Below, piece after piece: positions 34,131 through 42,711 of a DNA stretch of 64,000 bases. The position numbers and the translations under genes are program-made. The notes under the pieces were generated by a model, which saw nothing but the letters and a program-made list of their open reading frames with translations, had not been told where the DNA came from and made no database searches. Position 1 is the first letter of the stretch. Every line of letters begins with the position of its first letter. Source of the DNA: Allacma fusca (Eukaryota > Arthropoda > Collembola > Symphypleona > Sminthuridae); NCBI GenBank assembly GCA_947179485.1, contig OX359246.1:32240001-32304000 (forward strand), written 5' to 3'.

Positions 34131-35090
34131 TTAGGGTTGAAAACTCGACGGGGCTTCCACGAATTCCCCTTGTTCGTTGAGAACGAGTTCCGGGTAGATT
34201 CGGTGAGGTTGATGGAGAGGAGTGAGTTGTATGGTTTCCATTATCGGTTGGGGTCTGAGGTCGATCACCGTCCCAGTCGTCGGAGTCCATTGCTGCGGCG
34301 GCTTGACATGCGTCGTACCAGTCATCATATGAGTCGTTGGCGGGGGGCCGGGCGTCAGAGTTGGGAGAGGGCGAGTTTGGCAAACTGTCGTCATCACTTC
34401 CGGTGATGTCACTTTCGGAAGTGAAGGTATATGTACAGGGCCTTGTTGAGGCGGCTGGGCGAGAGGGTTTTGAATGGGGTCCGGTGGAGCAGTTGTCAGG
34501 AGTTGTTGAGGCAATGTCAGAGTTGGGCCTTGACGTGGCCCGTGTTTCTTGACCCAATTGGATCGACGGGTTTGGATTGCACAAGTGTTGGCTGATTCCA
34601 AACATGCCCGAGATATTTGTTCGAACCGAATCTGCGGATCGATGGAAATAACGGGCGTCGCTGAGACGTAATTCGGTGGGGCGTCTCGTAGTTGTAGGAG
34701 AAATTCGTTCCACATCTGAGATTGTTTCACTGTGGCTTGGAAATAAGTTGCGCTCAACTGGTCCAGAAGAGAGGGAATTTGGTCGGGTAATACAATTCCG
34801 ACAGCAACATGGCGGAAGGTCCTCTTGAGAATAGGAATTGAGGAGTCGTAACAATGTAGTTCGTTCCCAGACGCGTCGGCAAATTGATATGGAAATATCT
34901 GAACTGTGCAGATTGATACCGGGCAACAGATGAGTGTGTCCGGGGTGCCGGGGAGATAAACTTTGATCAGTTCCGTCCATGGATTGTCGGAGAGGCGGAT
35001 AGCAGGATTGATACCCAGAGTTGTCGGGTATTGGACAATGCCTGGCACATAAGGGTACACAGGCGGGGACTGGGGGTTGTTGCTGGTCAT
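34131..35090 (-). CDS. ORF3: 319-aa protein of unknown function in the LTR element
   Basis: The frame starts MTSNNPQSPPVYPYVPGIVQ six bases before the end of pol and stops at 34131. The first 140 residues look globular, with several cysteines (DTLICCPVSICTVQIF); the rest is proline/glutamine/threonine-rich and ends EAPSSFQP. No signal peptide or membrane segment is visible. It lies between pol and the membrane-anchored ORF4 with a five-base gap before the next ATG, a layout that suggests coupled or spliced expression. I did not recognise a family. Possibilities are a surface subunit made without its own signal, or an accessory protein. Confidence 0.55.
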   Translation of the reverse strand: MTSNNPQSPPVYPYVPGIVQYPTTLGINPAIRLSDNPWTELIKVYLPGTPDTLICCPVSICTVQIFPYQFADASGNELHCYDSSIPILKRTFRHVAVGIVLPDQIPSLLDQLSATYFQATVKQSQMWNEFLLQLRDAPPNYVSATPVISIDPQIRFEQISRACLESANTCAIQTRRSNWVKKHGPRQGPTLTLPQQLLTTAPPDPIQNPLAQPPQQGPVHIPSLPKVTSPEVMTTVCQTRPLPTLTPGPPPTTHMMTGTTHVKPPQQWTPTTGTVIDLRPQPIMETIQLTPLHQPHRIYPELVLNEQGEFVEAPSSFQP

Positions 35091-35095
35091 TGTGG

Positions 35096-38000
35096 TCAGA
35101 CATGGGAAAATGTAACTTTCTTTGTTTTATTTCGTAAACGTACGGAACGTCGAAGTGGATGATTCGTATCAATAGGTTGGGGCGGTTTGAGAATTGATTT
35201 TAACTTTGTGGAGTGATAACCAAAATTTTGTGGCGAGAAGTTTGGAGGAGGAGAAGTTAAACGCTTAACTGGACTGGCTTCAGATGAAGTGGACGGTTGT
35301 AGTTTCATTTTGCGTGAAGGACGTGTAGAATCTTTATGGATGGGAGAAGGGAGAGAGGAACCGGAGTCTGGGGTGTCGGAGGGAAATTGTGTCAACCAAG
35401 CGTCAAATTCGTGCTGGTCTTCCGTAGTATATACATACTCGGGATGAATAATGCCATCCCCCAAATCAATTTTTATGAGCTTGAGTTGGGAGAGGTGACA
35501 CTTAATACTAGGTCTAAGCTTAGTAGAAGGAAAGGTTAAAACTAAGTCAGCATTATTGTTCTTATCAATATAAGTTATGGTATAAGGTCCAACCCAACGA
35601 CAAAGAAGTTTGTCAGACAAACCAATTTTTCGCTGAGGGAGATAAAATCGAACGTGGGAACCAACTTTAAACTCTAAGGGTTGGTACATAGCATCAAATC
35701 GTTCTTTGGCTTGTAATTGAGCCTTTTTAATTAATTGGGATATTCTTTGATGCATGATTTTGACCTGAGAAGCGCTGAGCTGAGTCATTTGTAAAAGTGT
35801 ATTGGGGATGGAGTTGAGTAGAGGGGCTGGAGGAGCTCTACCGAAAAATGCTTGAAAAGGGGAAATTTTTGTAACTGAATGCTCGGAAGTATTATATGCA
35901 GTGATTACATACGGAACAAATATGTCCCAATCTAACTGATTGTCCGAGACAAATTTGCTGAGCATAATTGCGAGAGTTTGATTTAATCTTTCTACAACTC
36001 CGTGAGAACGGGGGTGAAAGGGCATACTGACATTATGTGTAATATTAAACCGTTTTAATAATTCTTGTAGAGTTGCAGATTTGAACTCCGCAGCTCCGTC
36101 GGAAATTAATATAGACATGCCTGGAAATGTTAAAATAAAAGATTCCAGATGCATGGCTATATGAGCAGCCTCTCTGTTGGGAAGGAGTGAAGTATGTACC
36201 CATTTGGTAAATAAGTCGGTGAGGACGAGTACATATTTATTGCCTCTCGGAGTTTCACGAAAGGGGCCTAATAAATCCATAGCATACGTGCTTGCTGGAA
36301 TTTTTATGGGAATGTTTTTCAGACTGTCCATACGTAATTTGGTCATGTGTTGGCGACTTTGGCACTCTGGGCAGTGAGTACAGTGTTTAAATGTGTCTGA
36401 GGTAATTGATCTCCACCAATAAAATGGACGGAGACGTGCCAAAGTCCGTTGAAAATTTAAATGACCTCCAAGGGGATGATTATGAGCATTTTGTAACACG
36501 ATGGGAATCATAGCTTTAGGGATGACTAAAAGTTTAGGGTTGCGTGGATTAAATTGAATAAAATAAATACCATCATCATTTGGAATTAACTTGGAGCGCT
36601 TTTTCTGCAATAATTTATTTAAAGTATGATCAATAGCTTGAGCATGCTTTAAATCAGCAGGATTAATGAGAGGTATTGCTGGGAGTGGATTGGGGCTGGA
36701 TGTTGGAGATTGGGCTGAAAGGCCTGGAATTGTAAGGTCATCTTCAGTGTCTTTTGTAGTGGAAAGAGCGTAGGGGCATCGGGAGACACCATCTACGTTC
36801 CTATGTAGGGTACCTTTCTTATACCTAATTACATAGCGAAATTGTTCTAAAATTACAGCCATACGAGTAAGTCGGGCGGTGGGATTACGTTGGCATTTTA
36901 AATAACATAAAGCATGATGGTCAGTAACAATTATGAAAGGTTTGAGATATAAAAATTCTCGAAGCTTTCGTGTTGCAAATACTACGGCTAAACATTCTTT
37001 TTCGGTAGCACCCCAATTTTTCTCCGCTGGAGTCAAAGCTCTGGAAATAAAATAAATTGGGTGTTCACCATCCTCAAAGTGTTGATGTAAAATGCCAGCT
37101 ATGGCTAAATTACTTGCGTCCGTATATAAAATACATGGGAGTGTGGGATCGTAATGCCTAAGTACGGGAGCTGTGCATAAAGCATTTTTGAGAGTCAAAA
37201 ATGCCTTATCACAGTCAGGGCTCCAATGGTATAGTGAATGTTTCTTCAATAATCCCTGGAGTGGAGCAGCTATTTGAGCAAAATTCCAAATAAATCTGCG
37301 ATAATAACCTATAGTGCCTAAAAATTTACGTAGTGTTTCTAAATTATTAGGTTTGGGCTGTTGCATGATTGCAGCTACTTTTGCTGATTCTGTGGATAGA
37401 CCTTTTTGTGACAAAAAGAATCCAAATACTACATGTTCTTGCATACCAAAGAAACACTTTTTGGGATTCATGCGAAAATTAACTCTAGCGAGTCGTTGAA
37501 ACACAAGTTCTATTGCAACCAGGTGAGAGGGGAAGTCTTTACTATAGGGTATAATGTCATCAATATAAGATACAGCGTGTGTGTATCTTAAAGTACCGAG
37601 AGTACGAGTAGCGAGTCTTTGAAAGTAGGCGGGGGCATTTTTCAGACCAAAACATACACGTAAGTACATGTATAGTCCGAATTCAGTGACAATAGCAGTT
37701 AAATGCTGATCATCCGGGTGGATGAGGGCTTGGTAATAACCGCTAAATAAATCTAAAGGGGAAAAATACGCAGCATTTCGTAATTGAAAAAGCAAGTCAT
37801 CAATCCTTGGGAGAGGGAAAATTTCGTCTATTGTGATTTTATTCAGTTTTTGAAAATCACAGACGAGTCGCCATTTACCTAATTTTTGGCGGACTAAAAA
37901 TACAGGTGTGGAATAATTGGAGTTTTCACAGGGAACAATTATACCGGCTTGAATTAATTTATCTAATTCTTGCTTTAAAATCTCACGCTCCGTAGTGCTC

Positions 38001-38887
38001 AAGCGATAGGGTTTAGCTTGAACTGGAGTGTCAGAGTTTAACCTAATTCTCATGGGAGGTAAGGTACAAACTTGAAGATCCATAAGAGTCCACGCAAATA
38101 AATATGAATATTTATTGAGGAGATTTATGATCGAGGCGCGTTCAGCGGGCCGTAATTTTGGATTAATATTTAATGAGAGAATTTGTTCCGGAGTAAAAGG
38201 GGTTGGATTTTGAGGAATCACCGGAGCTGTGTTTAAGCTTTGGGTAAAATCATAGCGTTGAGCATGACCTAAAAGAGTGTCAGCGGGAATAATCTGGGTA
38301 GATGTGGAAATGTTTGTGGCAAGCAAAACATTTTTCGCTGGGTTGATAACTGGAGGAAAAATTACTTTGTATTGTTTTTCAATGAGTGGATGAGGGTTGA
38401 AAAATGTCGTGTGAGACGTGTGTAATGGAGTAGTGGGTACATACATTTGGTGCCGAGGGGGAAGTTGGATAGTAAATAATGTTTTGACGGGAGAGGAACA
38501 GCCGCACTCAGATGAGCAAGTGGCAGAGTATGCATGCTTACGAAAGTAATGACATACGTGAGAGTTGTATAGGGAGTTTGAGTTCAGATGTATATGAAAG
38601 TCAAATTGTGTAATAAACTTGCAGCCTAGAATGAGTGGAGGAGTGAGCGTTTCAAGGACATGGGCCTCGGTTGTGTAAAAGTAGTTATCAAGTTGGAACG
38701 TTAAGGAGGCTATATGGGACGTAGGAATGCGAGCTTTATCTGCTGTGATAACAAATCTTTGTGGGCAAGGAGTGATGACTGCACTGGAGGGGATGTGATT
38801 CTTTTGTATTAAATTATGAGAAGCTCCTGTATCAATTAATGCGTCAATGGAGACATCATCAAAATAACACATAATATATGGGCACAT
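35096..38887 (-). CDS. pol: Pol polyprotein: protease, reverse transcriptase, RNase H, integrase (1263 aa)
   Basis: The domains are in Ty3/gypsy order. Aspartic protease: DTGAS at 19-23. Reverse transcriptase: VCDFQKLN near 342, catalytic D379 and YIDD at 441-444. RNase H: TDAS at 589-592, E629 and D656. Integrase: zinc finger with H804, H809, C839 and C842; catalytic triad D871, D930 and E966 with D-35-E spacing; and a GPY-type chromodomain-side motif (WVGPY) at 1098-1102. All key residues are present. The ATG at 38887 is 20 bases after the gag stop, and pol lies in the -1 frame relative to gag, so a -1 ribosomal frameshift or reinitiation could express it. The C-terminal tail past 1140 is low-complexity and basic. 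Confidence 0.95.
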   Translation of the reverse strand: MCPYIMCYFDDVSIDALIDTGASHNLIQKNHIPSSAVITPCPQRFVITADKARIPTSHIASLTFQLDNYFYTTEAHVLETLTPPLILGCKFITQFDFHIHLNSNSLYNSHVCHYFRKHAYSATCSSECGCSSPVKTLFTIQLPPRHQMYVPTTPLHTSHTTFFNPHPLIEKQYKVIFPPVINPAKNVLLATNISTSTQIIPADTLLGHAQRYDFTQSLNTAPVIPQNPTPFTPEQILSLNINPKLRPAERASIINLLNKYSYLFAWTLMDLQVCTLPPMRIRLNSDTPVQAKPYRLSTTEREILKQELDKLIQAGIIVPCENSNYSTPVFLVRQKLGKWRLVCDFQKLNKITIDEIFPLPRIDDLLFQLRNAAYFSPLDLFSGYYQALIHPDDQHLTAIVTEFGLYMYLRVCFGLKNAPAYFQRLATRTLGTLRYTHAVSYIDDIIPYSKDFPSHLVAIELVFQRLARVNFRMNPKKCFFGMQEHVVFGFFLSQKGLSTESAKVAAIMQQPKPNNLETLRKFLGTIGYYRRFIWNFAQIAAPLQGLLKKHSLYHWSPDCDKAFLTLKNALCTAPVLRHYDPTLPCILYTDASNLAIAGILHQHFEDGEHPIYFISRALTPAEKNWGATEKECLAVVFATRKLREFLYLKPFIIVTDHHALCYLKCQRNPTARLTRMAVILEQFRYVIRYKKGTLHRNVDGVSRCPYALSTTKDTEDDLTIPGLSAQSPTSSPNPLPAIPLINPADLKHAQAIDHTLNKLLQKKRSKLIPNDDGIYFIQFNPRNPKLLVIPKAMIPIVLQNAHNHPLGGHLNFQRTLARLRPFYWWRSITSDTFKHCTHCPECQSRQHMTKLRMDSLKNIPIKIPASTYAMDLLGPFRETPRGNKYVLVLTDLFTKWVHTSLLPNREAAHIAMHLESFILTFPGMSILISDGAAEFKSATLQELLKRFNITHNVSMPFHPRSHGVVERLNQTLAIMLSKFVSDNQLDWDIFVPYVITAYNTSEHSVTKISPFQAFFGRAPPAPLLNSIPNTLLQMTQLSASQVKIMHQRISQLIKKAQLQAKERFDAMYQPLEFKVGSHVRFYLPQRKIGLSDKLLCRWVGPYTITYIDKNNNADLVLTFPSTKLRPSIKCHLSQLKLIKIDLGDGIIHPEYVYTTEDQHEFDAWLTQFPSDTPDSGSSLPSPIHKDSTRPSRKMKLQPSTSSEASPVKRLTSPPPNFSPQNFGYHSTKLKSILKPPQPIDTNHPLRRSVRLRNKTKKVTFSHV

Positions 38888-38907
38888 TGATGAAGTAGGT
38901 GACAGGT

Positions 38908-40512
38908 TTATTGTGGGTAAGTTATGGAGGGATATTGAAGATTCGCAAAGTGATTCTGGGGAGTTTGATTGGTTTGGGGCGGATTGGGATTGAATGAAAT
39001 TTCCAATCTGTGGGCATTTTGGTCGTTCCGGCGATTGTTGCCGTTGTTCTGATTGTTGCGGAAGCCGTTGTTGTTTCCGCGGAAATTGTTGTTCCGAAAG
39101 TTCGGGCGGGGACCCTGACCACGCTGGTTGGGCCCCCTCTGTTGGTTTCCCGAACGGCAGTCACGACTGATGTGACCAAACTTATTACAATTATAACATT
39201 GCATGCCTTTGTGGGGATTTTGATTTTGTCCTCTGTTATTATTGTTATTATTATTATTATTATTATTATTGCCTCGGGGCTGGTGGGGAACTGGTTGATG
39301 AATGTTACCTTGATTACCGCGGGGATTATTATTATGAGAATTGCCGCGGCCATTGCCACGACCTCGTCCGCGGCCAGGGACAAAAGCAAAATTAGCTTGG
39401 GCATTTGGCGCATCAGACAAGGTAAGTTTTTGGATTGTTTCTTCCAAAGACTTAACTTTTGCAGCCATATCAGAAGGTCCAGCAGTTGTATCTGCAAATT
39501 CTCGTTGTTCGCAAAAACGAACGAGAGCAGCTATGCTTGTAAATGGAAAACCTGCCGCTGCAGATTTGTACTTGGGAAGGAGTCCTTCCATTCCCCAAGC
39601 AACACGGTCAGGTTGACTCATTGTTGGGTCATAGCGAGTGCAAATACTATCAACGTCATACAAAAACTTGGCACTCGTCTCATTGTCTTTTTGCTTACGG
39701 GAAATTAATTGATTGAGATAAACCTGTCGAGGTTTGGCATAGCGCTCACGGAGAGCCGTGAAGAATGTATCAATACTAATAATGGTGGGTGGCGCTATGG
39801 CGAGTTGGGTTTGCAGCCATTGAAAGGGGTCACGAGCTAATAAATTGGGAGTGTGTCCTTGGAGAGTGGGCCAATCCCATTGGTATTGGGCCACGACACG
39901 TTGAAGGTCAATAATAAAATCATGAACATCATGAGTTGCGGGGAGGAATTGTTTAATCTTTTGAAAGTCAACAATGGAATGAATGGGTGCGGTATTTACC
40001 GTGACATTGACTGGGGTTGCTGCGGCTGCGGCGGCCATTTTGAATGGTTTGACTTTGCGAGTTTTGGTAGAGGGTCCGTGACGTGAAAAATGTTGGATTT
40101 TACGGGCTTTTAATATTTGTCGCTTAAAAGAGGGAACGGTTCGTGTAACTGGAGTAACTAATGGAAGCGCAGGTAACGGTGGAGGGAGTGGTGGTGGTAT
40201 AGATATTGGTGGTGGAGTGCCTGGTGGAGTAGTATATGGTGGACTGGGAGTTCTCGGAGGAGAAACTTGTGCGGGAGGGACTACTGGAGGTAATGGCGGT
40301 GGAGGTGGTGTGTTTATAGGTAATGGCGGAGGTAATAGAGGTGTCTTTTTACTACTGCTAGTGGAAGCTTTTGCTTTGGCTTTTGCTTGTTGTAAAACTT
40401 TGGCTAATTCGGAAGCGTCTTTTAAATCAGGGTCAGAATTTTTACGAGTGACGCGACTTGTAGAAGGCTTAGGGTCAGGTTTGGATGCTGAGGGCTTCTT
40501 TTTATCGGACAT
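38908..40512 (-). CDS. gag: Gag polyprotein (534 aa)
   Basis: Starts MSDKKKPSASKPDPKPSTSR. Residues 60-120 are extremely proline-rich, about 165-345 look like a capsid domain (VDFQKIKQFL... VRFCEQREF), then an RG/GN-rich stretch, a run of about 12 asparagines, and a CCHC zinc knuckle with C439, C442, H447 and C452 (C-X2-C-X4-H-X4-C), followed by an asparagine/arginine-rich tail. Gag forms the particle and binds the RNA genome. Length is typical for gypsy-like elements. The asparagine run is encoded by a trinucleotide microsatellite (about 39236-39275). Confidence 0.9.
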   Translation of the reverse strand: MSDKKKPSASKPDPKPSTSRVTRKNSDPDLKDASELAKVLQQAKAKAKASTSSSKKTPLLPPPLPINTPPPPPLPPVVPPAQVSPPRTPSPPYTTPPGTPPPISIPPPLPPPLPALPLVTPVTRTVPSFKRQILKARKIQHFSRHGPSTKTRKVKPFKMAAAAAATPVNVTVNTAPIHSIVDFQKIKQFLPATHDVHDFIIDLQRVVAQYQWDWPTLQGHTPNLLARDPFQWLQTQLAIAPPTIISIDTFFTALRERYAKPRQVYLNQLISRKQKDNETSAKFLYDVDSICTRYDPTMSQPDRVAWGMEGLLPKYKSAAAGFPFTSIAALVRFCEQREFADTTAGPSDMAAKVKSLEETIQKLTLSDAPNAQANFAFVPGRGRGRGNGRGNSHNNNPRGNQGNIHQPVPHQPRGNNNNNNNNNNNNRGQNQNPHKGMQCYNCNKFGHISRDCRSGNQQRGPNQRGQGPRPNFRNNNFRGNNNGFRNNQNNGNNRRNDQNAHRLEISFNPNPPQTNQTPQNHFANLQYPSITYPQ

Positions 40513-41014
40513 AAATTATAACGTAAGTATGTACGTACCGTGACGGTGGTTCATGGATATGAAATTTAACACTGTGCATTTACTATATAAAATTCCTCCT
40601 GGATGAGGTGGGAACGGTACTGAGCTCCGTGGCTGTCCGTTGAGTATACCCAAATCCTCAGGGCATCGGTCGGTGAAGCGCAGGTAAATCCGTCTGCCTT
40701 CCGTGTACAAGAAATAATAACCCCGTTTATCAATAAAACTTACGAGGGTTTCTTCGACCGGTCACAGTCAATAACTGTGGACTCCTCTGGGGGTAGTCCC
40801 GAATGAGCTGTGCGTGTTGCAACGTCAAAAATGCAGGAATGTAACCTCTGCGTGGCCAAAACTGTAAATCTCAAAAATTTTCACGAAATATGACACGTTA
40901 TTCAAACTTGCCTGGTAATGAAATCAATTCTTAAAGTAAATCGATTGTTTCCCAAGGGGAGTGATAATTGAGAGTAATTCGGGAGCATCGCCAGGGAAAT
41001 AATATTTTGGCAAT
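40513..41014 (-). other. Untranslated leader of the LTR element
   Basis: About 500 bases between the primer-binding site and the gag ATG. Expected to hold packaging and possibly splice-donor signals; none was identified specifically. Confidence 0.5.
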
Positions 41015-41032
41015 GTTTTACAGAGGCCACCA
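41015..41032 (-). other. Primer-binding site of the LTR element
   Basis: Immediately after the 5' LTR on the minus strand the sequence reads TGGTGGCCTCTGTAAAAC. It begins TGG, the complement of a tRNA CCA end, and abuts the LTR as expected in Ty3/gypsy elements. The tRNA species was not determined. Confidence 0.65.
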
Positions 41033-41550
41033 TGTAAGAGTAGGTTATGGTTATACCATGAAATCCTAACTCCTGGATTATTTACTTATGTAATTGTCAA
41101 GAAATTGTAAATAATTGAAAATCGTGCTGATGGAAGGAATGATTATGAATAAACGATTGAGTGTGATTTTACATTAATCCGAAGACTAATTGCTTTTATT
41201 TATGATTGAAACTAAAAGGAAAAGGAAATGAAGATTAACAACTAAAAATAGGTGTTACTGGAATGACTCTCAGTTATTCACTGAAGAGTCTGGAAGAATC
41301 TTAAACTTAACAAGTGGCTACTTGAGCCTATTTTTACAATCTTAAGTCTAGACGTTACATCATAACGGATGTAACGGGACGTTGACACTCGTCGGCTTTT
41401 AGCCGATGGGAAGTGCTTACATTGCACCTTTACAATAAGTGTTTAAGTAACTTTGAACTGACTTAACCTAAGGTTGTGTGTTTCACAACTTAATTAATTA
41501 TTCATGTGAGACTTAACTAATTTATGTAATTTCTATATACATACCTAACA
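41033..41550 (-). repeat. 5' LTR (518 bp)
   Basis: Same sequence as 32393-32910. It should contain the element promoter. It is the upstream LTR because gag and pol read leftward from it. Confidence 0.95.
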
Positions 41551-41670
41551 ATATTATTAATACTATTAATAGTATGAGGAAACCTAAAGTTACTGAACAT
41601 CTTCAACTCAATGAAGCTTAGCATACCTCATAATTTTGAGTATTCTGTAAAAATAAATAAATTTATAAAT

Positions 41671-42162
41671 AATTTTAATAATTTAAAATTGGATTACCTG
41701 ATACCATGATAGAAACAAACTGTTTCCACAAAAGGCTTATATCTGGCGACCACTAACAGTTGATACTTAAGACCAGAAACCTTGTTAGCTGCAGACACCG
41801 GTGTTTCGTCCTATTTGGGACTCGTCAGTACAGCGCAAACAGAAAAAAATGACTATAAAAATAGCGACTGACTTCGTGAACCGTCAGTGGCAGAATGAAG
41901 ATTGACGTAGAAAATAAAATTATTATTTTCTCAACTTCAGTTGCTGCTCGAAATAATTCAATGTTTGTTTTTTGGAAAAGAGATGGTTACATCTCAATAT
42001 CCATGGTGCACAACGGAGCAGCTATTTACAAAACTTGAATTCCGACCAGTACGGATTGATTATAAAGAGGCAAAGAGTTTTTCATATCACGAATTTGATA
42101 ATTTTAATAATTTAAAACTGGATTACGTGATACCATGATAGAAACAAACTGTTTCCACAAAA
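41671..42162 (-). mobile_element. Retrozyme-like non-autonomous retroelement carrying a hammerhead ribozyme (492 bp)
   Basis: The insert is exactly bounded by a 10-bp target duplication atttataaat (41661-41670 and 42163-42172). It consists of a 429-bp unit (41671-42099) followed by the first 63 bp of a second unit (42100-42162, 61 of 63 identical to 41671-41733). One complete hammerhead ribozyme lies in the unit on the minus strand. Tandem units with a self-cleaving hammerhead and short target duplications are the known hallmark of animal retrozymes and of Penelope-like element ends. No coding frame of substance is present. It is inserted in the TA-flanked element. Confidence 0.7.
41788..41834 (-). 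ncRNA. Hammerhead self-cleaving ribozyme (type I, very short stem III)
   Basis: On the minus strand the parts are in order. Stem I 5' side GCUGUA; core CUGACGA; stem II GUCC with loop CAAAUA and GGAC; core GAA; stem III ACACC/GGUGU with no extra loop; cleavage nucleotide C (41794); stem I 3' side UGCAGC. All invariant core positions (CUGANGA, GAA, A15.1-U16.1, H17) are satisfied, and all helices pair, with one G-U in stem I. The palindromic, loopless stem III implies either strained monomer folding or cleavage as a dimer, as described for short-stem-III hammerheads in retroelements. Confidence 0.88.
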
Positions 42163-42287
42163 ATTTATAAATGCATTTAGTTACAGTTATTGTCTAAAAA
42201 CATTAATAGTATATAGTTAACCATTAGTAACATATAGTCAGGAATTTGTCACTCCCTTGGAAACCACTATATAGGAAATTCACTGTA

Positions 42288-42711
42288 TACGATGAAAATT
42301 AGCATGTAAAATTTCAGCTTAACAGGGGGCCCCTTACAATTCATATGTGTGCACTAAATTTTTGGGACCTCTAGAGGAAAAACCTGGTCGAACTGGGACG
42401 AAAATTAATGTGAAATTGAACTTGGGCCTGAGTACTAACAGCTCACAACATTTTACTCCGATATTAATTTTTGCATAATGCGATGTTTAAGTAAAGTTGT
42501 GAAAGTAAGCCAAGTACAACGACACGTTTTGCCCTTTTATTTCATATTACAGCGAATTTCCTAGATAATGGTTCGCAAGGGCTGACAAAATACCTATCAA
42601 TATATTTTATAATGTAAATGTAATTCTAGGGAAAATTTAAGCATGCCAATATGGAGTGAATGCTGTCTAAGAGGAAACGACTACTATTGCGGAAATTTAC
42701 TTAATTCAGAT
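42288..42711. other. Spacer with a short inverted-repeat relic
   Basis: At 42553-42575 the sequence tacagcgaatttcctagataatgg resembles the end of the TA-flanked element at 31755, and a degenerate complement lies near 42680-42710. This is probably a small, decayed relative. No gene. Confidence 0.4.

Larger units (their letters stand above)
32393..41550 (-). mobile_element. Complete LTR retrotransposon with gag, pol and two extra ORFs
   Basis: It reads right to left: 5' LTR (41550-41033), primer-binding site, gag, pol, ORF3, ORF4, 3' LTR (32910-32393). The target duplication appears to be 4 bp, 'atat', on both sides. The domain order protease-RT-RNaseH-integrase places it in Ty3/gypsy (Metaviridae), and the membrane-anchored last ORF makes it resemble the envelope-bearing errantivirus-like group. 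All main frames are open and the two LTRs match throughout, so insertion was recent and the element may be competent. Confidence 0.92.
31755..42285. mobile_element. TA-flanked Tc1/mariner- or pogo-like inverted-repeat element, split by two later insertions
   Basis: The left end cagtgaatttcccatatagt (plus ggtttcc) and the complement of the right end cagtgaatttcctatatagt (plus ggtttcc) are inverted, with TA on both outer sides (31753-31754 and 42286-42287). Subtracting the LTR retrotransposon (32393-41550) and the ribozyme-bearing insert (41671-42162) leaves about 0.87 kb with no transposase frame. A TA target and CAGT ends suit Tc1/mariner/pogo, but the subgroup is not certain. Confidence 0.7.

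Noticed and set aside
34126..35172. N-terminal half of the 664-codon minus-strand frame as part of an envelope protein
   Set aside because: It overlaps ORF3 in another frame, reads as low-complexity serine/proline-rich sequence, and a proper signal peptide begins only at 34125.
33740..40543. Plus-strand open frames of up to 232 codons
   Set aside because: They lie opposite gag, pol and ORF3/4 and reflect the codon use of those genes on the minus strand.
41941..42138. 65-codon plus-strand frame as a transposase remnant
   Set aside because: It lies inside the ribozyme-bearing insert, partly in its repeated segment, and has no transposase motif.
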